Assembly (NCBI RefSeq): GCF_900116415.1
Contig: NZ_FPAP01000002.1
Span: forward strand, 682,001-746,000
Direction: 5' to 3'
Length of the DNA stretch: 64,000 nt
Source: Chryseobacterium formosense
GTDB lineage: Bacteria > Bacteroidota > Bacteroidia > Flavobacteriales > Weeksellaceae
The notes under the pieces are model-generated. The model was not told the DNA's origin. It ran no database searches and saw only the letters and a list, made by a program, of their open reading frames with translations. The position numbers were made by a program, and so were the translations under genes. This document shows, in pieces, positions 8,889 through 18,337 of the stretch (its first letter is position 1; every line of letters starts with the position of its first letter).

Positions 8889-10010
8889 ATGAAATATAAC
8901 AAATGGGAAATAAAATCGGAAATTGATCAGGTCAACTTGTTGTTGAAGGTTACTGCATTTTTTTGGGCGATTATGAAGTTGTGGACTTATAAAAAATGGA
9001 TTGTAGATCGATTATATCCCGTGATTCCAACTTTTGATTTCTTAGAGAATATTCCTGGTTTTGTACATTCTGTATTATTCTGCTCATCTCTTGTTTTTTT
9101 GTCGCTAATTTTTTTTAAACAAGAAAAACGATTAATCATACTTTTATTCTTATTCAGCGAAGTTTTAAGTTGTTTATTAGATGTCGTACGATGGCAACCC
9201 TGGGAATATATGTACTTGTGTATTTTTGGAGTGATACTTATTAATTACAGGAAACCGAAAAATATCATTATTCTTATTCATCTGTTTTTAGTTTCAATGT
9301 ATTTGTTCAGTGGACTTCATAAGATGAACAGAGTTTTTCTTAACGATGTGTGGGTAAATACAATTTTAATTGATTTATTAGGAATTTCACTTGATACTGT
9401 TTTAAAGTATAAGCTTTTTTTCATCGGCCTTATCATTCCGTTTTTTGAAGTTTTATTTGCAGGATTGCTTCTCTTTTCAAAGAATAAAAAGAAAATCAGT
9501 TTTTATTTGATAGCGATTCACTTAGCTGTTCTGATTATTTTAGGGCCGTTCGGATTGAACTTTAATTCTGTAATCTGGTTTTGGAATCTCGCTTTAATTT
9601 TTGTTTTGATAATACTTTACAACAAACCTTTTGAAATCATCGGGGCTAAAAATATACTCATCCATAATTTTTACTGGTTAATACTTTGGTTTGTAATGCC
9701 GGTTTTCAGTTTTTTTGGCAGATGGTATCAATATTTGTCATTTAATCTGTATTCCGGAAAAGGCGAGCAAATGTATATATATTTTCTGCGGAAAGACTTT
9801 GTAAAGTCAGAATTTGGAAGCATAACTATTTATAATCATAAACCATCTGTTAATCTTCATAATTGGGCGATGAAAGAATTGAATTCTGCTCCAATTCCTG
9901 AAATGGAAGTTTATTTAAAGATCGGGGAAGAGATTAAAAAAAGATATGGGAAAGATCATGTAAAAGTAATACTGTACAATTCAGCAAATAAGAAAATAAC
10001 CGAATTGTAA
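8889..10010 (+). CDS. Polytopic membrane protein, HTTM-like (tentative)
   Basis: A largely hydrophobic protein of 373 aa from the ATG at 8889 (MKYNKWEIKS). The frame can be extended 12 codons, but that part overlaps the region just behind the terminator. It has about eight membrane spans between residues 15 and 290, followed by a soluble C-terminal tail of about 90 residues. The spacing of aromatic residues and W/H/K motifs (FSGLHKMN, FWNLALIF) is reminiscent of the HTTM / vitamin-K-carboxylase-like membrane domain, but I cannot confirm this. The base composition is slightly more AT-rich than neighbouring genes. It converges tail to tail with the YigZ gene, with only 4 bp between the stops. 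Confidence 0.6.
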   Translation: MKYNKWEIKSEIDQVNLLLKVTAFFWAIMKLWTYKKWIVDRLYPVIPTFDFLENIPGFVHSVLFCSSLVFLSLIFFKQEKRLIILLFLFSEVLSCLLDVVRWQPWEYMYLCIFGVILINYRKPKNIIILIHLFLVSMYLFSGLHKMNRVFLNDVWVNTILIDLLGISLDTVLKYKLFFIGLIIPFFEVLFAGLLLFSKNKKKISFYLIAIHLAVLIILGPFGLNFNSVIWFWNLALIFVLIILYNKPFEIIGAKNILIHNFYWLILWFVMPVFSFFGRWYQYLSFNLYSGKGEQMYIYFLRKDFVKSEFGSITIYNHKPSVNLHNWAMKELNSAPIPEMEVYLKIGEEIKKRYGKDHVKVILYNSANKKITEL

Positions 10011-10014
10011 AAAT

Positions 10015-10623
10015 TTATGACTCTTTTATTTCGCAAAAGACATGCTGAATCTTACCCAAAGATTCTATAAGATCATCTTTTTGTCTGTTTTTTACCCTCG
10101 CTAAAATTACTGCGGTTTGTTGAGAATCAAAATTCAGAACTTTAGCATCAAACTTAGACAGCAAAGTGAAGATTAAATTCTGTTGGTTGAACTGAAACTG
10201 AACTTCAATCTCAGTTTCCAGCTCTTTTGTAATAATATTGGCTTCCTCTAAAGTGATTTTTGCAGATTCTTTATAAGCTTTTACCAAACCGGAAACGCCC
10301 AATTTTGTTCCCCCATAATAACGAACACTGATAACCAAAACATTTGTAATCTCATTCGCTAAGAGCTGATTGTAAATCGGTAAACCTGCACTTCCTGAAG
10401 GTTCTCCGTCGTCATTTGCACGATAATTTTCTCCATTTAAACCCATTCTGAAAGCATAACAATGGTGCGTTGCCTTCGGATGCTCTGCTCTGATTTTTTC
10501 TAAAGCATTTTTAAGCTCAGTTTCATTGTTTGTTGGAAAAGCGAAACCAATAAATTTGCTCCCTTTTTCTTTGAGTAAGGTATTTTCTACTGGTTTTTCA
10601 ATCGTTCGGTATTCGTACAGCAT
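10015..10623 (-). CDS. YigZ / IMPACT family protein
   Basis: The 202-aa protein matches the UPF0029/IMPACT family. The N-terminal domain shows KGSKFIGFAFP, then ATHHCYAFR, and the hallmark DDGEPSGSAGLPIY at about residues 78-91, with VRYYGGTKLGVSGLVKAY following. A smaller C-terminal domain with a ferredoxin-like fold completes it. The ATG at 10623 (MLYEYRTIEKP) is chosen because the longer frame would overlap the end of ribD. The family is linked to translation control in eukaryotes, and the bacterial role is unclear. It is probably cotranscribed with ribD. Confidence 0.88.
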   Translation of the reverse strand: MLYEYRTIEKPVENTLLKEKGSKFIGFAFPTNNETELKNALEKIRAEHPKATHHCYAFRMGLNGENYRANDDGEPSGSAGLPIYNQLLANEITNVLVISVRYYGGTKLGVSGLVKAYKESAKITLEEANIITKELETEIEVQFQFNQQNLIFTLLSKFDAKVLNFDSQQTAVILARVKNRQKDDLIESLGKIQHVFCEIKES

Positions 10624-10636
10624 TTTTGTCGGCTTC

Positions 10637-11662
10637 TTATTTTGAATTCTTATAAAATTCAATGATATTATCTCTGAAATCTTTTATTTCAAAAGGATTG
10701 TTTTCAAAATTCGGAGCTTTTGTTCCGTTTTCGAGAATCAGATTTTTATTTTTAATAATAATGGTTTCATCCCAAAGATTGGCGTCAATAAATTGTTGAA
10801 GTACAAAACTTCCGCCTTCCACAATAATGGATTGAATCTGAAATTCATATAACTTTTTCAACATATTTTCAAGAAAATTTTCTCTTGAAGTTTTGATGAA
10901 TTTTATATTTCCTTCTTCACCTTCTTTTACTGAGTTAAAAACCAAAGTTTCAGCTTCGTTGCTGTAAATGTTAAAATCAGTCGGAACTTTTAAATCAATA
11001 TCAATTAAAATCCGGATAGGATTTCTGCCGAAAATTTCTCTGGTTGTAAGACTCGGATTATCTCTCAAGGCAGTCATCGTTCCAATCAAAATTGAATGTT
11101 CATCACTTCTTAACTGATGAACGAATTGCTTGGTTAATGAATTGCTGATCTGTGTAGGCTTAAAATTTTTATCGACAAAACGGTCGCCGGATTCTGCCCA
11201 TTTTAAAATAATAAAAGGTCTTTTCTTTTCGTGATAGGTGAAAAATCTTTTATTTAAATCAATGCATTCTTCTTCTAAAACTCCTGAAACCACTTCAATT
11301 CCTGCATCCTGAATGATTTTTTTTCCTTTTCCGTTTACTTTATCATGAGAATCCATTGCGCCGATAACGACTTTTTTAAACCCTAATTGTACAATTTTCA
11401 GAGCGCAAGGAGGAGTTTTTCCGTAATGAGCACAAGGTTCCAGAGAAACATAAATAGTAGATTCAGGAATCAGGCTTTTATCTTCCACAGAATTAATGGC
11501 GTTTATTTCAGCGTGGTTTTCACCAGCTTTTTGATGGTAACCTTCACCGATGATTTTTCCGTTATGAACAATCACACTTCCTACAAGCGGATTTGGGTAG
11601 GTATTTCCGATGGCTTTCTGAGCGAGCTCAATACATCTTCTGATATAAAATTCGTCCTGCAT
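10637..11662 (-). CDS. ribD: Riboflavin biosynthesis protein RibD (deaminase/reductase)
   Basis: This bifunctional enzyme performs two successive steps of riboflavin synthesis: deamination of the pyrimidine intermediate, then reduction of its ribosyl side chain with NADPH. The deaminase zinc site is clear, with H50-A51-E52 and the paired C77 and C86 in PCAHYGKTPPC. The reductase domain fills residues 150-341, with KWAESGDRF and IIVEGGSFVLQQF. The length of 341 aa is usual. It starts at MQDEFYIRRCI and is followed by the YigZ gene after 13 bp. Confidence 0.96.
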   Translation of the reverse strand: MQDEFYIRRCIELAQKAIGNTYPNPLVGSVIVHNGKIIGEGYHQKAGENHAEINAINSVEDKSLIPESTIYVSLEPCAHYGKTPPCALKIVQLGFKKVVIGAMDSHDKVNGKGKKIIQDAGIEVVSGVLEEECIDLNKRFFTYHEKKRPFIILKWAESGDRFVDKNFKPTQISNSLTKQFVHQLRSDEHSILIGTMTALRDNPSLTTREIFGRNPIRILIDIDLKVPTDFNIYSNEAETLVFNSVKEGEEGNIKFIKTSRENFLENMLKKLYEFQIQSIIVEGGSFVLQQFIDANLWDETIIIKNKNLILENGTKAPNFENNPFEIKDFRDNIIEFYKNSK

Positions 11663-11666
11663 AAGA

Positions 11667-11700
11667 TAAAAAAAGCGAATACAAATTTCTTTGCTTCGCT
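11667..11700 (-). terminator. Probable terminator after the DUF349 gene
   Basis: Read on the minus strand, the stem AGCGAA/TTCGCT (11695-11700 and 11674-11679) is followed by seven T residues, starting 23 bp after the DUF349 stop. The loop is long (15 nt) and the stem only 6 bp, so the call is moderate. Confidence 0.5.
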
Positions 11701-11722
11701 CTATATTTACTTTAATTGTTAT

Positions 11723-13525
11723 TTAATCTCCTGAAATAATACTGTGAAGATTTTGTTTTAAAGTCTCAAGGTGAGCTCTTTTGTCATCAATCGTATTATA
11801 AGTTTCCATAAGAAGAGGATTTTCTCTTGAAGGATTTTTAAAGAATGAAAGATTGTTTTCAAGCTTCACAATTTCTGCTTCAAGATCTGAAATCTGGCTC
11901 TTGATCTTTCTTGCCTTATCGGTCAGCTGGTTTTCAGATAAGCCTTCTTCTTTCAATTCAAGCTCGTTGATTTTGTTAAGCTTTAGTTTTTCTCTTAAAG
12001 TTCGGTTAAACTCAGAGTTGATCGTCATTTTATCTCTCGGAACTTTTCCGATGTTGTTCCATGAAGTTTTTAATGCTTCAATTTTTTCGATGCTTCCATC
12101 TTCATCTGTGATGGCTTTTAATTCTTCAAGAATATCCTTTTTAAGCTTGTAGTTTTCTTTCCAGTTGTCGGTAGAAGCACTGCTTTTCTCTCTGTAATTG
12201 TTGAAGAAAGTATTGCACGCATCACGGAATTCGTCCCAGATTTTATTCGTCATACTTTTCGGAACATGACCGATTTTTTTCCAGTCTTCCTGAAGTTTTT
12301 TGAATAGAGCAACGGCAATATCCCAGTCTTCAGAATGCATATTGTCTTTTGCAGTCTGAATCAGCTTCATTTTCTCTTCAAGATTCTGCTGTTGAGAACC
12401 TTTCAGAGATTTGTAGTAATTATTTTTTGTGGTATTGAATCCTCTTAGGATCGTTTTGAAATCATTCCAGTTGTTGTTGGATAATTTTCTCGGAACACTT
12501 CCGGTCTTCAAAAACTCTGTACGCAGTTCCTCAACTCTTTTGATAGAATTTTGCCAGTAATTATGATTCGGATTGTCTTTTGGCTCAGAAAGTTTCTTGA
12601 TTTCAGCGATAATTTCGTTTTTCTTCTCAAGATTTTCGTTCTGTTCTGTTTCGATTGCTGCCGAAAGTTCGGTTTTTCTTTCGTGAATTTTGTTGGAAAT
12701 TTCTTTAAATTCTTCCCATGTTTTTTCACGGAATTCTTCTGCAACGGGTTCAGCTTCTTCTTTCCACAATTTGTGCAGATATTGAAGTTCGTTTAAGGCT
12801 TTCTGTACAACCGGCTCATTTTCCAGCTCTTTTGCTCTTGCAATAATGTGCTGTCTTTTTTCTAAGTTGTGACTGTATTCCTGCTCCAGAAATTCTTTAT
12901 TCATATCCAGCATCTGATAAAACTGATTCAGATGGTGGAAATAATTATTATTTAAAATTTTAAATTCAGATTTTGCAACCTGACCTGCATTAGACCATTC
13001 TTCCTTGATTTCTCTGATCGATTTGAAAAGATTAACTCCGGGCTCAGAATTGGTGTAAAGATTTTTAAGTCTTTCAATAATACTTTGGCGCTGCTCAAGA
13101 TTTTTTTTCTGCTCTTCTTCCTGATTTTTCTGGAAATTATCATGCTTTTCTCTGAAAATATGAATCAGTCCTGAAAGTTTTGATTGCGAAGGATGTTCGT
13201 AGCTGAAATTTTCAGGAGCATTTCCTGCATCAACGTATTCATGCTTTTTATCTTCCACTTCATCGTGGATTATATGATTTGCTTTTTCCTTCAATGCATT
13301 GAATTCTCGGAACCTTTCTCCTGCATTATTAGAATTAATGATTTTCTCCATTTCCTTCAGGGCATCTACAAGCGAAAGATGATCAATAGAGTCATGCTGA
13401 GGAGCATCATGATCTTCATCGTGATGATTTTCTTCATTGTTCCCAATGCTTTCTACTACTGTTTCCTGATGTTCTGCTGAAGGTTTGTTTTCTTCGTTTT
13501 CAGAAAGATTATTTTCTGTTGTCAT
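11723..13525 (-). CDS. DUF349 repeat protein
   Basis: A 600-aa, highly charged, helical protein built from about five DUF349 repeats of roughly 70 residues, recognisable by recurring W-x3-G-x-V or W-x-x-F motifs (LWKEEAEPV, DWKKIGHVPKSM, SWNNIGKVPRDKM). The N-terminal 90 residues are acidic and low in complexity (EENHHDEDHD). The C-terminus is a coiled coil. The start at 13525 (MTTENNLSENEE) is preferred over an upstream in-frame methionine because the extra 19 codons look non-coding. The family is common in Bacteroidetes and has no firm function. It follows aroE on the same strand. Confidence 0.88.
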   Translation of the reverse strand: MTTENNLSENEENKPSAEHQETVVESIGNNEENHHDEDHDAPQHDSIDHLSLVDALKEMEKIINSNNAGERFREFNALKEKANHIIHDEVEDKKHEYVDAGNAPENFSYEHPSQSKLSGLIHIFREKHDNFQKNQEEEQKKNLEQRQSIIERLKNLYTNSEPGVNLFKSIREIKEEWSNAGQVAKSEFKILNNNYFHHLNQFYQMLDMNKEFLEQEYSHNLEKRQHIIARAKELENEPVVQKALNELQYLHKLWKEEAEPVAEEFREKTWEEFKEISNKIHERKTELSAAIETEQNENLEKKNEIIAEIKKLSEPKDNPNHNYWQNSIKRVEELRTEFLKTGSVPRKLSNNNWNDFKTILRGFNTTKNNYYKSLKGSQQQNLEEKMKLIQTAKDNMHSEDWDIAVALFKKLQEDWKKIGHVPKSMTNKIWDEFRDACNTFFNNYREKSSASTDNWKENYKLKKDILEELKAITDEDGSIEKIEALKTSWNNIGKVPRDKMTINSEFNRTLREKLKLNKINELELKEEGLSENQLTDKARKIKSQISDLEAEIVKLENNLSFFKNPSRENPLLMETYNTIDDKRAHLETLKQNLHSIISGD

Positions 13526-13600
13526 AGCAAATCTTTTATGAATAATGGCGTTAAATTTCTTAAACGAGCTAATATAAGCCAATTAAGTTACTAATTTATG

Positions 13601-14338
13601 TTATTTTTTTTTAAACGACCAAATTTCCCAGGCTTTTTCTGCCTGTTGTTCCAACATATAATAACCATTTACAGTTTTTGCTCCGTTTCGGGATGAATTT
13701 AAAATAAATTTGCTGCATTCCGGATTGTAGATCAGATCGATGACCAGATGTTGATTGGTAAGTGCTTCAAAAGGAAATTTTAAGCAATCTTCAGTGTTAG
13801 GAAAAGTTCCTACCGGGGTACATTGAATAATCAGTTTGTTTTCTGAAACCGTTTTTTGATCTAAATTTTCAAAATTCAGCTCAGATTTTCTTGAAATGGT
13901 TTGATAAGGAATATTGTTTTTATCTAAAATATACTGAACTGCTTTTGCTGCACCGCCGTTGCCTAGAACCAGTGCAGACTCGTGATGCGGCTTTTTATGG
14001 GCAATTAAAGTTTTTTCAAAACCAAAAGCGTCGGTATTGTAGCCTGTTTTCTTTCCGTTTTCGATCAAAACACAGTTTACTGCTCCGATTTTTTGTGCTT
14101 CATCACTCAGTTCATCCAGATAGTCAATAATTTTTTCTTTGTAAGGAATCGTTACATTAAAGCCTAAAACATCGGGTTCTGAAAAAACATTTTCAACCTC
14201 ATTGATTTCCTGAAGATCAAAAATTTCATATGAAAAGTCAGTCAGTTTTTTTTTATTGAATTTGTCTTCAAAATATTTTTTTGAAAAAGAGTAGGAGATG
14301 TTTTTACCGATAAGGCCTAATTTGTTGTTGGAATCCAT
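13601..14338 (-). CDS. aroE: Shikimate dehydrogenase
   Basis: This enzyme reduces 3-dehydroshikimate to shikimate with NADPH in aromatic amino-acid synthesis. The shikimate-binding SYSFS lies at residues 15-19. The catalytic lysine K67 is in NVTIPYKEK, N87 is in GAVN, the catalytic aspartate D102 is in NTDAFG, and the nucleotide-binding loop GNGGAAKA covers 125-132. The length of 245 aa is short but usual for Bacteroidetes enzymes. The start MDSNNKLGLIG lies just after a terminator that separates it from the secreted nuclease gene. Confidence 0.95.
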   Translation of the reverse strand: MDSNNKLGLIGKNISYSFSKKYFEDKFNKKKLTDFSYEIFDLQEINEVENVFSEPDVLGFNVTIPYKEKIIDYLDELSDEAQKIGAVNCVLIENGKKTGYNTDAFGFEKTLIAHKKPHHESALVLGNGGAAKAVQYILDKNNIPYQTISRKSELNFENLDQKTVSENKLIIQCTPVGTFPNTEDCLKFPFEALTNQHLVIDLIYNPECSKFILNSSRNGAKTVNGYYMLEQQAEKAWEIWSFKKK

Positions 14339-14350
14339 ACCTCAAAAATA

Positions 14351-14378
14351 AAAAAAAGACCGATAAAAACCGGTCTTT
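14351..14378 (-). terminator. Terminator after the endonuclease I gene
   Basis: Stem AAAGACCG (14355-14362) and CGGTCTTT (14371-14378). On the minus strand the hairpin is followed by a T run. It lies 22 bp beyond the stop codon of the nuclease gene. Confidence 0.85.
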
Positions 14379-14400
14379 AGTATTGAAAATATTTATGGTC

Positions 14401-16179
14401 TTAATCTACAATGAATTTTGTAGAATTGTTGTCTGTTTTTAGGATGTAAACTCCTTTTACCAACCCGTGAAGATTAATTTTGTTTGAATTTTTGAACGGA
14501 TTTGTAATGTTTTTAATCAGTTTTCCCGAAAGATCATAGATTTCAGCTTTTGAAACTTTGTTCAGGTTTTCACCTTTTACAAATAATTCGTGGTTTTTCA
14601 CCGGGTTAGGATAAACGCTGAATCCTTTGTCTTTAGAATTTTCAACAGTTGATAATGATGTTGCACAAGTCCAGCTTAAATCATCGATTGCAAATCTGTC
14701 TCCGCTCGTAGAAGTGTTGGTTATTTTTATGACAACATCTCCGGGAATATTAATTAAGTTTATTGTAGTTGTAGTTGCTGTTGTGTTGTAAGCAATTGTT
14801 CCTACCACTACATCATTCACCAATACGTTTGCAGTTGAAGGATCACCGAATTTAACTTGTGTTTTCACGGTCAAACTTGAAATTCCGCCTGAAATTGTAC
14901 TGCTGCTTAATGTTCCGTTTCTTAGCGTTATTGCTTTTCCGTTTAATGTTTGGTCTGTTCTGGCATCTGTTGCTGTCCAGGTAATATTATTGTTTGTCCA
15001 TGTTCTTGTTGCATAGCTTGAAGCAGATGCCGGGATGTTTGAGAAATCTTCTGTTCCACAAGTTCCGCCACCGCCGGTTCCTGCAAGTGTAGTTTCTGTA
15101 GCTGTGTTACTTTGAGGAGATAAATTTCCTGCAGCATCTTTTGCAATGACATGGAAATTATAAGCAGTAGAAGAGTTTAAACCCTGAACTGTTGTAGAAG
15201 TTCCTGAAACGGTAGTTTTTAAAACTCCGTTAGCATAAACATCGTATCCTGTAACGCCAATGTTGTCTGTAGAAGCAGTCCAGCTTAGTGCCACTGTGCT
15301 TGACGTAGGATTGTTTGCAATCAGATTCGTTGGAGCTGTAGGTGGCTGATTGTCGGGAGTCTGATTTCCCCAAACTAAATTTACATAATTGGGGTTGTCA
15401 ATATAAGGGTTTCTGTTTCCCTGATAAGCATAAGATGCATTGTTTCTTCCGATCTCTGCCGGTGAAACAGGATCTAAATTGTGCCATGCAATAAGCTGAT
15501 TAAGCTCCCATGTTTGTAAACCCGGATAAGCAGAGTTTCCTAACATATTTCCATTATTAAAACTAGATAGTTGGGTTTCGTATCTTGTGACGAAGTAAAA
15601 AATCATTCTTGCTACATCTCCTTTGAATTCATCAATAGGTTCGAAAACTGTTCCTGAATATCCAGGAGAGATCGAGGTTCCTTTCTTTGATCCGTTCAAG
15701 GATGTAAAATCAACAGATGTTCCTACTTTTCCAAATGGAAAATTTCCTCTTTCGCCGTTAACTTTTGCATCGGTTGCGCGAATGAAGTGTACGTCCGAAT
15801 ACATTGGAAGTGCGCTGTTGAATAAGCTTTGGGGAACTATGTGTTCTCTGTTATAACAGTAGCCTTCAGGCCCATTTGTACCACTGCATTGTCCTCCAGG
15901 ATAAGAGAAATTGTAAGGGTCTGCTGTTGTTGGATCTTCAGAATAAATATCTAACACAGTTCCATCATTTTCATAATAATAATCTCTGTCGGTATTTTGA
16001 TATGCTGTCCACAAACCGGAATAAGAACCAGGATTATGTCCTGTTGTAATAATGTTTGTTAGCTGTGTTTTAAGTGTGGCGCCTGTACCTGTTGCGGTAC
16101 TGTAATAACCAGCCGGAGCTTGAGCTAAAGCACTGATCGTGATCAGTGTTAGCAAAAATGAATGTAAAATTCGTCTCAT
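14401..16179 (-). CDS. Secreted endonuclease I family protein with fibronectin III and T9SS tail
   Basis: This is a predicted extracellular DNase. From the ATG at 16179 (MRRILHSFLL), a Sec signal peptide ends at ALAQA. The endonuclease I domain follows, with the hallmark NREHIVPQSLFN and later SDVHFIRATDAKVNGERGN, plus GDVARMIFYFVTRY (roughly residues 100-220). A fibronectin type III domain comes next (PPTAPTNLIA to NTATET), then a beta-rich domain of about 120 residues. The type IX secretion sorting domain (FSVYPNPVKN to GVYILKTDN) closes the 592-aa protein. The domain order matches secreted Flavobacteriia nucleases. It is monocistronic, with a terminator behind it. Confidence 0.93.
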   Translation of the reverse strand: MRRILHSFLLTLITISALAQAPAGYYSTATGTGATLKTQLTNIITTGHNPGSYSGLWTAYQNTDRDYYYENDGTVLDIYSEDPTTADPYNFSYPGGQCSGTNGPEGYCYNREHIVPQSLFNSALPMYSDVHFIRATDAKVNGERGNFPFGKVGTSVDFTSLNGSKKGTSISPGYSGTVFEPIDEFKGDVARMIFYFVTRYETQLSSFNNGNMLGNSAYPGLQTWELNQLIAWHNLDPVSPAEIGRNNASYAYQGNRNPYIDNPNYVNLVWGNQTPDNQPPTAPTNLIANNPTSSTVALSWTASTDNIGVTGYDVYANGVLKTTVSGTSTTVQGLNSSTAYNFHVIAKDAAGNLSPQSNTATETTLAGTGGGGTCGTEDFSNIPASASSYATRTWTNNNITWTATDARTDQTLNGKAITLRNGTLSSSTISGGISSLTVKTQVKFGDPSTANVLVNDVVVGTIAYNTTATTTTINLINIPGDVVIKITNTSTSGDRFAIDDLSWTCATSLSTVENSKDKGFSVYPNPVKNHELFVKGENLNKVSKAEIYDLSGKLIKNITNPFKNSNKINLHGLVKGVYILKTDNNSTKFIVD

Positions 16180-16228
16180 TTTTTCTAAATTGGACGCCAA
16201 ATTTACGAATAATTAAAAATATAAAGTA

Positions 16229-17434
16229 TTAATTTTTAGTAATGTAATCTTTGCTGATTTTCGAAAAAAACCAGGAAATGCTTATACCAAAGACCGAAGC
16301 GATTGCTGCAACGATAAAATAATTTTTCCCAACAATTTTTACAGGGAAAGGCAAATCTTCCACAGCCTTGAATAATTCTGTGTATTGCTGGAAGAAGCAT
16401 AATGCCGTACCTAACAGTAAACCAGAAACAATCCCAAGTAAAACGATAAGAATACCGGTGTAGAAATAGGTTATTCTTAAGTGGCTCAATGGGAAGCCTA
16501 ATGAAATAAGAGATTTTGCCTGCTCTTTTTTATCTAGTTGTAAAATAATAATGGCTCCGGCAAGATTAAAGGTAGTAATGAAAATTACCAGTGCAAAAAT
16601 GAGGTAAATGAAAAGCTTCTCTGTATTGATCATCTTCCAGAAGGCTGCATTTTCTTCTTCTTTTGTTTTAATTTCAACGTTTTTGCCTAAACTTTTTAGA
16701 AGTGTTTGCTTTACATTATCTGTATTGTCAGGATTTTTTAGCTGAATTACAACCTGATAAGCTGAGTTTTTAGGAAGATTTAATAATTCTTCTGTAAGTT
16801 CTACCGGTGCAATAATATAATTATTGAGCTGCTCATTTCCGGGAAATATTCCGGTAACGATTATTTCTTTCTTATTATAAATATCTTCCTCCCTGTTGAT
16901 AATTCCCGTTCCGGGTTTCGGCATAAAGATAGTCGCAAAATCGCGGTCAGATTCTATGGGAACACCTAATCTATTCAAAAGAGAATGTTCCATAATCACT
17001 TCATTGGAATATTCAAAAGAAGGATAGCGTCCGAAAAAAATCGTTTTATTTATCGGATTTACTTTTATATAAGCAGAGTCAACTCCACGAAGATATGCAA
17101 TATCACCTTTCCCGTTGTAATTAAGATATACTTTCTCCTCAATAAGCCTGGAAAAATGTGAAATGTCTTTGTTTTGCTTTAATATTGATTTTACCTTATT
17201 GAAATCTTTAATAGTTTTTCCGGAAGTGCTTTTAATGGTAAGATCTGCATGTAAATTTGAGATCAGGGTTTTATTAAAATCTTCTAATCCCGAAAAAACT
17301 GAAATGATAACGAACATTGCAGCTACGGCCACGCTCATTGCTACTGCGGCAAGCCATGTTATAAATGTAACGGCAGTGCTTCCTTTTTTAGATAAAAGGT
17401 AGCGTGATGCGATATAAAAAGCAATGTTTTTCAA
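16229..17434 (-). CDS. ABC transporter permease, LolC/LolE-FtsX type
   Basis: A 401-aa inner-membrane protein with one N-terminal transmembrane helix (about 30-50), a large periplasmic domain, and three C-terminal helices (about 275-295, 325-345, 370-390). This is the layout of LolC/E and MacB-like FtsX permeases. The N-terminal YLLSKKGSTAVTFITWLA resembles the LolC/E start (RYLrskr..fis.is..s). It probably works with an ATPase encoded elsewhere in lipoprotein release. It sits 6 bp after rbfA, so the two genes form an operon, an arrangement I believe is conserved in Flavobacteriia. Confidence 0.88.
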   Translation of the reverse strand: MKNIAFYIASRYLLSKKGSTAVTFITWLAAVAMSVAVAAMFVIISVFSGLEDFNKTLISNLHADLTIKSTSGKTIKDFNKVKSILKQNKDISHFSRLIEEKVYLNYNGKGDIAYLRGVDSAYIKVNPINKTIFFGRYPSFEYSNEVIMEHSLLNRLGVPIESDRDFATIFMPKPGTGIINREEDIYNKKEIIVTGIFPGNEQLNNYIIAPVELTEELLNLPKNSAYQVVIQLKNPDNTDNVKQTLLKSLGKNVEIKTKEEENAAFWKMINTEKLFIYLIFALVIFITTFNLAGAIIILQLDKKEQAKSLISLGFPLSHLRITYFYTGILIVLLGIVSGLLLGTALCFFQQYTELFKAVEDLPFPVKIVGKNYFIVAAIASVFGISISWFFSKISKDYITKN

Positions 17435-17440
17435 TTTTTT

Positions 17441-17839
17441 TTATAAAACAGGGTTTTCTCCTTCGCCTCTCAGTTCTTTTTCGATTCTTTCAACATCATC
17501 TAAAGTCGTATCGAGATAAAAGCTCAGTTGCGGTATGATACGAACCTGTTTTGCCATTTTCTGGCCGATGAAGTTTCTGTATTGAGCCTTGTTTTCTTCA
17601 ATTTCTTTCATGATTGAAGAGCGATGTTCCTGTGGGAAAATGCTCAAATATATTTTGGCAATCCCAAGATCTGGAGTTACTTTTACATCTGAAACCGAAA
17701 CAAGAATACTCTGCTTACTTTCGGATGCCTGTTTGCGGAAAAGTTCTGCGAAATCTTCCTGTATAATCTGTGCTACTTTTCTTTGTCTGTTACTTTCCAT
17801 AAGTTCTGCAAATTTACTATTTTTGTTTGAATTGCTCAT
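17441..17839 (-). CDS. rbfA: 30S ribosome-binding factor RbfA
   Basis: RbfA helps late maturation of the 30S subunit. The 132-aa protein begins after a short leader with ESNRQRKVAQIIQEDFAELF and contains the KH-like core with VSVSDVKVTPDLGIAKIYLS and the C-terminal PQLSFYLDTTLDDVERIE, all typical of the family. The start lies in the 37-bp gap shared with the divergent epimerase gene, so both promoters must overlap there. It is followed by the permease gene. Confidence 0.95.
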   Translation of the reverse strand: MSNSNKNSKFAELMESNRQRKVAQIIQEDFAELFRKQASESKQSILVSVSDVKVTPDLGIAKIYLSIFPQEHRSSIMKEIEENKAQYRNFIGQKMAKQVRIIPQLSFYLDTTLDDVERIEKELRGEGENPVL

Positions 17840-17876
17840 TTGTAATTGAGTTTTAAAAAAAATATTATTAAAATTT

Positions 17877-18275
17877 ATGAAATTAGAACATATCGGTATT
17901 GCTGTAAAATCTTTAGGGGTTTCTGATGATCTTTTTACAAAACTTTTAGGAAAAGAATCTTATAAAAACGAAACTGTAGAAAGAGAGGGTGTGGTAACCT
18001 CTTTTTATGCGGCTGGTGAAAGTAAGATTGAACTTTTGGAGGCAAGTAAAGAAGAGAGCCCGATCTCAAAATTTATCGATAAAAAAGGAGAAGGCATTCA
18101 TCATTTGGCTTTTGGCGTTGAAAATATACTGGAAGAAATAAAAAGATTAAAAAAAGAAGGGTTTCAGTTTATTTCTGAAGAACCCAAAGAAGGTGCTGAT
18201 AATAAATTAGTTGTATTCCTTCACCCCAAATCAACCAATGGAGTGCTTGTAGAACTTTGTCAAGAAAAGAAATAA
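17877..18275 (+). CDS. mce: Methylmalonyl-CoA epimerase
   Basis: This vicinal-oxygen-chelate (glyoxalase-fold) enzyme interconverts the R and S forms of methylmalonyl-CoA in propionate metabolism. The 132-aa protein has the N-terminal metal ligand in KLEHIGIAV, a central GEGIHHLAFGV with the second histidine ligand, and a C-terminal glutamate in GVLVELCQ. These are the three expected ligand positions. It is a single gene divergent from rbfA, and the tRNA promoter follows it immediately. Confidence 0.94.
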   Translation: MKLEHIGIAVKSLGVSDDLFTKLLGKESYKNETVEREGVVTSFYAAGESKIELLEASKEESPISKFIDKKGEGIHHLAFGVENILEEIKRLKKEGFQFISEEPKEGADNKLVVFLHPKSTNGVLVELCQEKK

Positions 18276-18280
18276 AAAAT

Positions 18281-18310
18281 TTTGCAGAGAAATAAATTTT
18301 ACTATTTTTG
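18281..18310 (+). promoter_or_regulatory. Bacteroidetes-type promoter of the tRNA gene
   Basis: A TTTG box (18281-18284) is followed after 18 bp by TATTTTTG (18303-18310), matching the TTTG / TAnnTTTG sigma consensus of Bacteroidetes. The tRNA starts 28 bp downstream. Confidence 0.75.
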
Positions 18311-18337
18311 CAAACACAAAATTTAACCAAATTTTGA

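Noticed and set aside
12508..12744. Open frames antisense or out of phase within the DUF349 gene
   Set aside because: They are shadows produced by the lysine- and glutamate-rich coding sequence. No start context and no plausible protein.
16131..16148. CACTGATC-GT-GATCAGTG hyphenated palindrome
   Set aside because: It lies inside the signal-peptide codons of the secreted nuclease and far from a promoter gap. Chance is a sufficient explanation.
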